From Dissophora ornata (lineage: Eukaryota > Mortierellomycota > Mortierellomycetes > Mortierellales > Mortierellaceae): 33,444 bases of DNA. Below are positions 1-9,183 of the stretch, piece after piece; the first letter of the stretch is position 1; the number at the start of each line of letters is the position of its first letter. The stretch is from NCBI GenBank assembly GCA_025201705.1, contig MU616897.1, positions 1 to 33,444 on the forward strand, written 5' to 3'. A program made the position numbers and the translations under genes. Under the pieces are notes generated by a model. The model saw only the letters and a list, made by a program, of their open reading frames with translations. It was not told where the DNA came from and did no database searches.

Positions 1-368
1 GGGTCATCAACTCCTGCACTAAGTCCGTTCCCAATCTTTGAAGTCAATTGCGCAACAACCTTTTATCTCACTCCCTACTCTTCTTAATATATTCTTTTGC
101 CCGTTTACATGCCTATCTTCTCATGTAGTTCACTTCTTTTTTTCGTCCACTATGGGTGAACTGAACAGACAATTTAGCACTCTTTGCATGCAATTGGACA
201 TCAAAGTTGATGAAATAAAGAGGTGAACTACATGCATGAGAAGTAGGCATGGAAACGGGCACAAAAAATATATTAAGAAGAGTAGGGAGTAGCATAAAAA
301 GTTGTTGCGCAATTGACGTTCAAAGATTGGGAACGTTTACATGGACTTAGTGCAGGAGTTGATGACCC
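1..368. repeat. Fold-back (palindromic, MITE-like) element with about 150-bp inverted arms
   Basis: The left arm (about 1-160) is the reverse complement of the right arm (about 207-368) at roughly 90% identity by eye, broken by a few small indels. The outer ends match exactly: the arm begins GGGTCATCAACTCCTGCAC and the other end is its complement, finishing at 368. The loop between the arms is only about 45 nt, and no long ORF fits inside, so the element is non-autonomous. The window begins exactly at the arm end, so whether it continues to the left, and any target-site duplication, cannot be seen. Short ORFs called inside it are mirror images of each other and are not genes. Confidence 0.85.
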
Positions 369-392
369 CCGTGAGAATAGAGCTCACGGGGG
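366..392. repeat. Perfect 10-bp hairpin at the edge of the fold-back element
   Basis: CCCCCGTGAG (366-375) and CTCACGGGGG (383-392) are perfect inverted copies around a 7-nt loop. The left arm overlaps the last bases of the fold-back element. It may be part of the element end, a relic of another insertion, or the target site. No adjacent gene is seen for it to terminate. Confidence 0.6.
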
Positions 393-836
393 TGTGAGAT
401 TATATTATTCCTTTTTTTTGGGGTCTTTTTTTTCAGTTTTTTTTTTTTTTTTTTTTTGGAAACAACGTAAAAAAGAATATGTTGAAGTAAGGTATAGGGT
501 ATTATAGCCCTAACAACCACCGAATGCCATCGCCAGCCAAAACTCAGTCTTCGTGACCACCACACACACAAAAAACTGGTATTTCCTATGAAATGCGTCT
601 TAAAAGCCGCTTTGAACAACGTGAGAGTGGTGCTCCATGAAAGAGGTGGCGAGAACAAGCACTATTTGGCCTTTTGATGCCAACTTCAATGAGGTTTTCA
701 AAAAAGGATGAAAAAGTGCTTACATGGACTTAGCACGAAAACACGTTCGGTTGTTGAATAAAACGAACAACCCGGGTTGTCAAATAGATTAACCCTTGGT
801 GCTGTATGTAAAAAGATGAAGGGAGGTTGGTATGTA
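393..836. other. Non-coding stretch with a repeat fragment and palindromes
   Basis: No gene is supported here. A T-tract lies at about 428-458. The block TTACATGGACTTAG at 720-733 is identical to 337-350 in the right arm of the fold-back element and is flanked by GTGCT (716-720) and AGCAC (732-736). A perfect 14-bp palindrome, ACAACCCGGGTTGT, lies at 767-780. The ORFs called here are short and overlap homopolymers. Confidence 0.5.
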
Positions 837-2225
837 AAATGATGATTACATTGATGCGCCCACGCCGAGGGAGAGAAAACAATAAAGTGTGGGCTTTGGC
901 GGATTGCTGTGCGACATTGACTTGCATCCCCCTTCTAGTTTTCTTGACTCTGCTATGACCTCTATTTTTTTTGTGCACAGAACATTCAAGTGCCCTTTCG
1001 GAAGTACATGCCGAAGGGAGAAAACACCAATATGCGAGCTTGGACAGATAATTGTGATGCTCGCACGTGGTTTCTGTGTGGCATTGCCCCCCCCCCCCGC
1101 GCGCCCATTGCAGTGATCACCCGTCGGAAAACCCCCAGTGACCGCGCTCAAAGAAAAAAAAATAACGAATGCGCCCTTATGCGCCGCGGAGGTTCCAATT
1201 TTTCTCGTTACCTTTCATGCAAGAGCCATGTAAACAAAAAATATACGTACACTCCAAGTCTTACAGCAGGAGCGGCTCTAGTTGCCGAGATATCGCAGTT
1301 TTTGTCATTTTCGATCGTTGCGAAGGCGTTGTCCTTTCGCTCCCAAATAACTCTAGAACTCGCAGATCGATTCCTCTGAAAATTTAAACAGTGGTTAGCC
1401 TAAGTATGGTTTACATCTGTTCCAAGTATTAGAGCAAAAGCAATTCTACTTGCCGAGAAATTATAGTTTTTGCCTCGCCGTCGCCACATCCAAATAATTT
1501 ACGCGTTCACCGTTAAATTTCTCTGCAGAGATATTCGGATTTGAAGAAGAAAAACAAAAATAGAAAAAAGGGTAGGCGTCGGCATCGGTGGCGGTCCAAT
1601 TTTTTTTGGACGTTGTCTACCAGTTTGATTTCACACGTATTATAATCTGCTTCACAGTGTGCTGATCCCTCGCCACTGAAAACCATCCATTCGACAAGGC
1701 GTGTTCCTTCTCGTGGTTAGAAATTTCTTCTTTCAGAAATGCTCAGAGATTTCAAGTTACCTTTCAGACTTGGTGAGGGAAACGCGAGAATATGCTGGGA
1801 TGTGCGCCTGGAGCGACATCGGCATATTACTTCCTGTTGCCTTTTCTGTGTTTCTCAAAAAGCGTTCGCCCAGTGCCCAGTGAGCTGGCCACCCACGAAA
1901 AATTATCCATTTGGCTAGCAATTAATTTTTTGCTCAGAAATTTCAGTGGCAGGAAACACGCTGGGATGTGGCTTCTGGGAGGCGTTGGCCCCCACCCCCA
2001 GCGTGCTGGTCATCTGTCGGAAAAACTCCAAAGTTGCAGTTCGGAAGTGCGTGCCGAAGGGAGAGAAAACACTAAAACACGCTTGGACGGATTATTGTGA
2101 GACAATGGCATGCACTCTCCTTCCAGTTTCCTTTCCTGTCCCTCAAAAAACCAAAAACAACGACTGTGCGCCCAGTGCGCAAATCACGTTCCTATTTGTG
2201 GTTGGAATTTTCAAGGTAAAATACT
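837..2225. repeat. Field of diverged direct repeats
   Basis: Three related blocks are visible. Positions 997-1057 and 2040-2100 align end to end (both contain GAAGGGAG, then a GCTTGGACRGATWATTGTGA-like stretch). A third copy at about 862-960 matches the region from about 2053 onward, including a shared GAGGGAGAGAAAAC-type core and a CCTTCYAGTTTYC-type core. Flanking pieces (GTCGGAAAA at about 1121 and 2016) recur as well. The blocks look like remains of an old repeat family or a mutated segmental duplication. A 12-C tract sits at 1087-1098. The ORFs in this stretch are broken and unlike the genes downstream, so no gene is called. Confidence 0.6.
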
Positions 2226-3024
2226 AAGTACTTCGCCAAGCTGTTTTTTAACTTGGCAATGACCTCATTTAAATCGTGTCACCTGGATTTTACTTCGTCA
2301 TACTCTCCTCTTGCATTCATCATGCTCTGCGCTGCCTTTGCCGCGTTCTTTTTTTCAATCTTCCCCGAGAAAAAAGTTCTTTCCAGTACAATACGGCTAT
2401 TGTATGAAAATATCCTCCTGCCCCTGTGATCGTGATCCCATGTCGAGTCGATTTACACAGAACTTTCTCACAAGGTGGCAACATCCAAACAATGAGGCAT
2501 TTTTTGTTCTCGCCCGCCAATTGCAAAGTTCTTTCGAGGGGACGAGCAAGGAGCGAGATGTGCAGCTGGACTGTCTAGCAAAGCAAAGGCGAAGTACTGT
2601 GGCGGTACAACGCAGTGCACTGAACGACATCTGCAAACCGAAATCAAGGACAATCGTCAAAATTCTCGTGAGAATAATAAGACGCAACCACGCAACCCAT
2701 GACTTATTGACAACGCCCATTGTTGTGTTGTCATGCTCTGCTTGCACCTACAAACAAACGAAGGCGCAGGATTAGTGATTCATTGACTTTGATCTCAACA
2801 TCAACAACAAAATATTGGTTTGGCTAAGAAGTGATATAAATAGAGCGGAAGAGCAACCCTACCCTCTTCCTGAAATCTACTTTCAAATAACCATCCCCCT
2901 CCAAAATCAAGGTACAGTAAGCTAAACTAGCAGCCGTTGTCCTGTCTTGAAATTATATCCCTTAGTTATTTATCTCTATTGACATTCATCTTCCGTCGTA
3001 CTTAAAACACAGATCGTGCCAATT
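2226..3024 (+). promoter_or_regulatory. Upstream region and probable 5' leader of the cysteine-rich protein gene
   Basis: A TATA-box-like TATAAATA lies at 2835-2842, a plausible distance upstream of the leader. A consensus-like donor (GTAAGC at 2917, or GTACAG at 2912) and an acceptor (ACACAG ending at 3012) suggest a 5'-UTR intron of about 100 nt that ends 12 nt before the ATG at 3025. A 154-codon ORF at 2311-2775 lies in this region. It shows no recognisable domain and is treated as chance. The splice sites are inference. Confidence 0.4.
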
Positions 3025-3468
3025 ATGACAAAAATCCTCTCGCTGATTCTAGTTGCGACGGCGTTAATGGGTAATGCAGGCGCATTGACGGAATGGATGA
3101 TGACCTGTGGCAGAGGACAGTTTGCAATGTGCTCTGGCTATTGCGATTGTAGACCAAACGGCAAGGTTCTGTGTGCGTCGATCCAACTTCCACAGTATCC
3201 GTTTCTCAACCGACTTTGTTGTGATGGGGCTGCAGAAGGGTGTGACGCCTACGCTAACTGCGTTTGTGACGTGATCGACTCGCCTTGTGGCACACCTGGC
3301 CGCTGCAAGTTGATGATGCAAGGTCATAACACGCTGTGGATTGACACAAAAACCGGCACACGGTATTGCAGGCATTATGAGACCGGCGCTGCTGCTGGCA
3401 TTTACACTGGGAGCTGCCTTTATTATCTTGATAGCAAAGAGCACACCATACATAATGGTTTTGTCTAA
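3025..3468 (+). CDS. Small secreted cysteine-rich protein
   Basis: This is a 147-aa protein. The reading frame stays open from a GTG at 3016, but the first ATG is at 3025 (MTKILSLILV...), and that start gives a clean N-terminal secretion signal: K3, a hydrophobic core over residues 4-16, and a likely signal-peptidase site after the A-x-A-like NAGA near residue 20. The mature part of about 127 residues holds 14 cysteines, an even number consistent with seven disulfides, including C-x3-C-x-C and CC spacings. No membrane segment follows the signal. No intron is needed inside the CDS. I do not recognise a named family. Small size, secretion and high Cys content are what is seen in fungal effector-like or cell-wall proteins, but that role is inference. 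The gene sits alone between repeat debris on both sides. Confidence 0.75.
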   Translation: MTKILSLILVATALMGNAGALTEWMMTCGRGQFAMCSGYCDCRPNGKVLCASIQLPQYPFLNRLCCDGAAEGCDAYANCVCDVIDSPCGTPGRCKLMMQGHNTLWIDTKTGTRYCRHYETGAAAGIYTGSCLYYLDSKEHTIHNGFV

Positions 3469-3699
3469 TGCAAAAGATGATAAGATCAGATGCAGGATTT
3501 CTACAATAAATCGCCCATCTGCCATTCCACCGAAAGTCATAATAGCGACTCCGTCCTACGCGTCTAGGCCCAGCCTGTCTCCTCTAGCCTTGTTACCCCG
3601 ACCCCGTCCTAGCAACCTTACTACGAGCCCCAGCGAGTGGCAAGGAGTTTTGTCCGCAAGTATATATACCTGCGGTTGCTAATGAGTAAACTAGAAAAT

Positions 3700-3992
3700 C
3701 TCATCAAGCAACCCCCTGTTCAGTCGTAAGTCCAGCATCGCTAACCAATCATGGAAGACGCGCCTTTATGAATACGGGATACCTGAGTCCCACCTAGAAT
3801 CTATATAAACCCCTGTTGCGTCCTGTCTAGTCTAGTTCTCCGTTCTGCAATAAAACCATTTCTGTTTATCGCCTTCCCTAGCACTCTTGACCGATCACAT
3901 CTTCTTTGCCACTTTCCTGCCCTGAACCTTGACAGCGCGTTCTACCTATTACCTACACGATCCTACATAGTAAAGTCCACCAATTGGTGTCC
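3700..3992 (+). mobile_element. Possible LTR relic of a retrotransposon
   Basis: The stretch has the layout of an LTR: TATATAAA at 3802-3809, AATAAA at 3849-3854, and then TGGTGTCC at 3985-3992, which resembles the start of a tRNA-primer binding site. The sequence GCGTTCTACCT occurs twice (about 3938 and 3994), and a small perfect hairpin (ACCTTTCT/AGAAAGGT) follows at about 4002-4023. I cannot define TG...CA borders or find a partner LTR, and no intact gag or pol follows. An unrelated Pol II promoter is an alternative reading. Confidence 0.3.
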
Positions 3993-4060
3993 AAACGCGT
4001 TCTACCTTTCTATAATAGAAAGGTATGATAAAGTCCTATGTATCCAGTGACCTAGAGGCT

Positions 4061-4849
4061 GTCGTCATGAAACTGGGTGTACTTAATAGTGTGTTGAACC
4101 ATTTTTGAGACAAAGAGAGAGAACAAGTCGTCCAGAGATTTCGCTAAAATGCTGGTAAAATAGACTGCATCATCAGTCGATACTCGAACTTGACCAAACT
4201 CCCAGAATATATGCGACTGCCATTGAGGAATTTAACAAGCCTAGGATGAGTACCTGATGGCAATGGAGAGCATAGGTTCACTTATGCTCAAACTCTCTAG
4301 GATGTCGTAAAATGTTCAAAATGGGCATATGCTCATGGATGAAGTCGATGGATACTGTACTGATTTTCGAAAGCCATTCCTTAAGAGGTAGCTGTATCTA
4401 TGTCCCAATGCATAGTCGCATAGACAATCCTACCAAACGATTGTTGAAAGAGTGGCACACGTTTTATATGTATCGAACAGCTTGGCAGATACCGAATTGT
4501 ATGACAAAATCTCATAGAAAATCACAAATACTGGATGGATTTCGCTCAACCTTTTTTTATTTTGTAGATAATCCATGAGTCTCCGTTCTCTTTCATTGGC
4601 ATGATCTAATTGCTTCTATAGGCGTTGCAATTGATAGTTTCATCCTCCATGGCAACGACTTGAATGCTTTGCATGAGGTTTGTGCAAGTGAACCTTTATG
4701 ATTTTGGGAGCCCCTGTTTTAAGACCAGTTCAAACCTGTACCACCACGAAGTCCTGCTTTGTTGCACTGTGTTGCATACCAATTACCAGTCTCCAGCTAA
4801 TACATGTTTGTTCGGTGCTTGACACATCTAATAGCTATCTATCTTCCAG
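4061..4849. other. Gene-poor stretch, nothing firm
   Basis: Only short ORFs are present; the longest is 88 codons on the plus strand, 4312-4578. None has a recognisable domain. The composition is like the flanking decayed sequence, so this is probably degraded mobile-element DNA, but nothing identifies it. Confidence 0.4.
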
Positions 4850-4857
4850 TACCGTTG

Positions 4858-5470
4858 TCATGACCGCTTGTTGTTAAGATCTTGACCCTGAAAACGAGGA
4901 AATGTTGCTTCAAAAAGATCGAGCGTCTCTTGCAGTTTCATTTGGACCTGTACCCTCTGGGGATAATCACTTTTCTTATCCCTCAGTTCCTCCAAGAGCC
5001 AGAGACGTTGAATACAAATAGCAATATGACCCGCCTCTGGAGCAACATTGGCGAATCGTCCTGCAAGCATGGCTCGAGCGTTCCTGGTTCAAAATTCGCT
5101 TCGTGTTCCCAGTAATCAGCGCGAAGGCAGGAGCATCCAGTGATATGGCCGATGGGTGTCCTGGAGAAGTCAACCTCGACGTCATAGCCGGCTGTGATGC
5201 ATGTGAAGATTCTACACGAAAAGTAAGGTCAGATGTCTGTGAGATGTATGCACCGATGTATCCCTTTGATTTCCTGGTCTTGATATGCTCGGTCGCCAGC
5301 AGCGTGAGTTGAAGCGGGTTCATCCTGCCGACGTCATTCAAAAAAAACCCCCTCCTTCTTCAGAGAATGTGCATGGCTTCTTATATCCTTCAGGAACAAG
5401 GCAAGGGCCATAAAGTGGGAGAAGGTTGTGAAGCCAATGTCTCGAGTTTCGTCACCCTTCTTTAATTGTC
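4858..5470 (-). pseudogene. Decayed coding remnant, family unknown
   Basis: On the minus strand several open stretches follow one another in different frames. An upstream piece (about 5440-5345) has no clear start. A 121-codon frame runs from 5341 to 4976. A 70-codon frame (5070-4858) takes over near the point where the previous one loses sense; it encodes a helical, charged sequence containing LWLLEELRDKK and LQETLDLFEATFPRF. Joining them would need frame changes with no good splice sites, so I read this as a broken gene or element relic. I do not recognise the family. Weak points: the join is by eye and codon bias was not measured. Confidence 0.35.
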
Positions 5471-5839
5471 AGCTGTATCACTAGCGTGATCTCATTTCGA
5501 AAAAGCAGATGTTATGGCAGATGCAGATTATCTGCCTAGTGGAGAAGAGTATACGCGATCCCACAAAGGAGGAAACTAAAAAAGGAATGGGCCGAGAGAG
5601 AAAAGGAGGATAAGAAGGTCGCACTGAAAGCATGAAGACTGCAGTGGTGGCTATCGACGCAGCAAGGAGCACCCTTAGGTCTTCAATCCGTACTATTGGT
5701 TGGAATACGAGGATATAGTAAATATTTTTATGGATTCATGGATGTCTACTTTTGTTTGTATCCTTATCAGTCGACTAGAAACCCTTACGCGGCGGCGACA
5801 TCCAATTCTATGTTACAATAATAAGGCTACATTGATTTT
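5471..5839. other. Short intergenic stretch downstream of MCM9
   Basis: No gene is supported. The plus strand shows short charged open pieces (about 5490-5760) interrupted by stops, possibly more debris of the same kind as 4858-5470. The part nearest 5840 should contain the MCM9 3' UTR. Confidence 0.35.
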
Positions 5840-8800
5840 TTACAATTCCACCGACCCTTGATCTGTGGGTCCACGACCGTAAGGATACGTTCCTTCATCC
5901 TCCTCCTCTTCTCCGTCGTTCGTGTTTTCATGTGGCTCTTGGCCGGTATGCTGCCTTGGGTAGTTCTCATGCTCGCTGGCTACAGCCTTGCCTTTAGAAC
6001 TGGCCATAACTTTTCGACGACTCGGGCGTCGGTCAATCAGGGGCTCTTCTTTGACTTCATCGGGACCATACTCATGGTCTTCGCGTCTGAGTCGTGCCAA
6101 CATTTCCGTTTCGGCATCGTCATCCAGCACCATGCTCCCACTTGGGTCTCCTTCGGCTCTTGAATGCTGCGGATCACGACCAGTCCCTTCATTATCATCT
6201 TCAACTCTCCGCCTCCGTTTCGTTCCCGTTTTGGCATCCCTTGCAACAGTATCTCCACGACCCTCACTACCGAGCTCTGGTGTCTCACCACCCCTCGCCG
6301 CTGATTGCGACGTAAGATGAAGTAGCCCCAGTCGGTTCAGCATGTAATTTTCCTGTCTCTGATACTCTTCCTCACCACTCTTTGGAAAGCTGGCATGTAG
6401 AGGGTTGATCCCGCCAAGGATAGCAGCTCCGCCCTGGGCCGTAACTTCCATCAACGACACTATCACGACAGCATCCTGAATAGTGACCTGGTTCCGGGCC
6501 ATCAATCGCGCATGAGCTTGACTCAGTCGAATCAGTGACTCCAAAAGACGTATGGTTGTCCGAGCAGCATTGCGGAGATCGGCCTTGCGTTGCAATTGAT
6601 AGTACGAGACCAAGACCTGCTCCGCTGGCGGAGTAAGTTTGGGTTCAAATGTGGATTTGATCCAAATGAGGTACGCTTTGAGCTTGTCGAGCGACCACGG
6701 TTCTTCTTTCTCTCCCTGGGTTTCTTCGTCGTCTTCATTTTCGTCGATCGCCTCTGGCTCATCACTCTGGAACCCCTCGTCCTCAGCGCCACGCGGATCC
6801 TCGCCATTCTCTTCCATTTGCTGTTGTCTTCTTAATCTCCTGAGCCGTTTCCGCCTCCTGATGATCTCCTTTCTCGAGAGCGACTTCTTATTAGGCATAA
6901 AGCCGTCCATCCTCATCCTCGTGTCCAAGATATACGATGAGATCTTCTGGTCCCAGCCTGCGTTTCCCGTATCCATCAACACTAGCACAATGTCGAATCG
7001 ACTCAGCAGCGGGCTCGCCAACGCGATATTAACTGACACGGACTGGTCGGGATCGTATTTGCCTTTTGGATTTGTCGCAGCAATCACGGAGCATCGCGTG
7101 TTCAGCTTACAGACAATTCCTGCCTTCGCGATCGAGATAGACTGCTGCTCCATTGCCTCGTGGATCGCCGTCTTGTCATGTTCTCGCATCCCTCCAAACT
7201 CATCGATGCAACAAAGTCCACGATCTGCCAGGACCAACGCACCAGCTTCCAGTTGCCACTCATTCCCGTCCCTCACTGCCGTAACCGTCAGTCCTGCGCT
7301 ACTGCTCCCGATCCCTGTCGTGAGAACCGATCGTGGGTTCAACTCGGCGGCATACTTTAAGAACTGCGATTTTCCTGTTCCTGGATCGCCCACTAGCAGC
7401 AAATGAGGTTCGCCTCGTACTTTGAGTCCCGACTTGTCCACCTTTTGTAGCCCACCTGTAAGAACCAACATGACCGCTAGTTTGACGATATAGAGTCCAT
7501 AGACTTTAGGACATATCTGGGTTAGGATCCTGTTGCGAGCAGTGAATGGTTTGTTGATGGAGGACGAACGCGCTTGCTCCCAAAATTGTTCAAATTCTAT
7601 CCGTTGTTCATCTGTAATGCCAACGCCGACACGCTGCTCGTTGTGGATAAAGACATGGTTGGCAAGAAGAGCGAGCTCAATGTCGCAACGTTCGCCTGGA
7701 ATAGTTGCCTTCCATCTCCTTATCACCGTGCCACTACATAGCCACAAAGACGAAAACATGTCTTTTGTCAGATGTACGTGCGTTGTGTGTAGCAAGCTCA
7801 AAATGGCCCAGTATAAAAAGGTTTCTTCTTCCTTACGTGATGGTCACATCGTCTCCAGATTTTGCATGGTCTACGAGATCATCGTGGAGGATTACCACCA
7901 TTGACCCAGGGATCGTTCCCATCGTCAGCTTGTTGGTTTGTTCCTGGATCTTGATCTCCTGGTAATCGCGACAGCCTTCAGGGAGTTGACCTAGTAGTTT
8001 GGTTAACTCATAGCTGTAAGTGGGAAGAAACTGTAACCACCATAAAAAAAAAAATATCGTGTCCGCAAAAAAAACCATGAGCCCATCCGGAGTGTTTTTA
8101 CCTGGTGGGGTATCGATCATTTGAAACTTATTGGCTGTGCATGGCCTCGCATTCGCCTTTGCAAGACATTTTGTGGGTGGGATGACTTGGTTGTATTGCT
8201 CCACATCCGCCACTACCTCAAATGTCTGTTTACACATGGCACAAGAGAATTTTTTTGAGTTCTCCAGCATCTTGACCACGCCCGTCCTATCGGAAATAAT
8301 TCACCGGGATATATATATGCAAGCGCTCGTCAGTTGCTTTTTTCCGTATTTCTGTCTATGCGATTTGATATCCATATTATCCAGCGATATCGTATTCTAG
8401 ATCCATTCATTAGTGTCTTTTACCTAATGACAGTTGCAGTGATAGACAAAAAGGTGCCAACATCCGAAGAATTCGGGATTGTCATCCTTCGAGACTCTGC
8501 CGCAGGCAAGCCCATCACTCGAGCCGAGCACATTGGTTTCAAATACAAACGTCTGTTGAGGTCGTCATTATGACTAATCAACTCCAGCTGCACATCCTGA
8601 AGGATCGAGTCCAAAATCGGGAGAACCGTGTGGGGCGATACTGCGAGTTCTGACCACAGTCGCGAGTCGGAGGCGTAGTCTACAAGAGCCATAATGCTAA
8701 AAAAACAACAATAAAGGGCATAACAAAAAAACAAGAGTGAGGGGGGACAGCGTTACATATTTTCCATTGCATTTTGCAAGCGTACGATTAAAAACACGAG

Positions 8801-9063
8801 CTGGGAATGATATCTTACTCAATAACCACAGAGTAGTGTTGGGTCGCGTCTATGGCAAATAGGATGTCATAGATCTCTTCCCGGTGCCGCTCCAGGATGG
8901 CTTCCTTGAGGACCCCTGTTTCCAGCAATATCCAAAAAAAAAAAAAAAAAATAACAGCAAAAATAATGATTCAGAAACCATTGAAAGAGATAGTTCAGGG
9001 GAGGCATTCTACATTGGCACTTTGGCGTCTCTCGGTACCTCGAAAATAGTGCTCGCTCTCCAT
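5840..9063 (-). CDS. MCM9: MCM9-type DNA helicase
   Basis: The six exons are complement(join(5840..7733, 7837..7990, 8102..8286, 8424..8696, 8819..8915, 9039..9063)), all with GT-AG introns and matching phases, giving 875 aa. The N-terminal MCM domain carries a C4 zinc finger (C147, C150, C172, C181). The conserved [12 protein letters not shown] follows at the junction of exons 4 and 5. The AAA+ core has Walker A GDPGTGKS (360-367), Walker B LCCIDEF (418-424), the sensor-1 Asn in AATNP (466) and the arginine-finger SRFD (489-492). The wording of these motifs ([38 protein letters not shown]) is that of MCM9 rather than MCM2-7 or MCM8. MCM9 acts with MCM8 in homologous recombination and in fork and mismatch repair. 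Odd points: an Arg-rich then acidic insertion at about 517-587, and a C-terminal tail (about 700-875) that is shorter than in vertebrates and low in complexity. The first exon is only 25 nt. The start ATG at 9063 gives an N-terminus of the length expected from animal MCM9. Confidence 0.93.
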
Positions 9064-9164
9064 TTCGGATGGTACAATGTTGAGCGCGACATGTAACAAT
9101 GTAGGAAAGGATGATCTCATGCACAATGAACACACAACACAAATCAGTGGCAAAATCACATGAT

Positions 9165-9170
9165 TTTATT
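9165..9170 (-). terminator. AATAAA polyadenylation signal of the B55 gene
   Basis: AATAAA on the minus strand lies 14 nt past the B55 stop codon. Only about 120 bp separate that stop (9184) from the MCM9 start codon (9063), so the B55 3' end and the MCM9 promoter share this short interval. Confidence 0.55.
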
Positions 9171-9183
9171 TCTGTATATACAA

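Noticed and set aside
2311..2775. 154-codon plus-strand ORF upstream of the cysteine-rich gene
   Set aside because: It overlaps the probable promoter (TATA at 2835), has no recognisable features, and the minus strand is equally open.
6639..7406. 255-codon plus-strand ORF across MCM9
   Set aside because: It is antisense to the conserved AAA+ exon of MCM9 and is a shadow of that coding frame.
8030..8101. Short intron ending at the TTACAG acceptor (8031) in MCM9
   Set aside because: That acceptor puts the next exon out of frame with an early stop. Using CTACTAG at 7991-7997 restores phase and joins TPPG to [13 protein letters not shown] as in animal MCM9.
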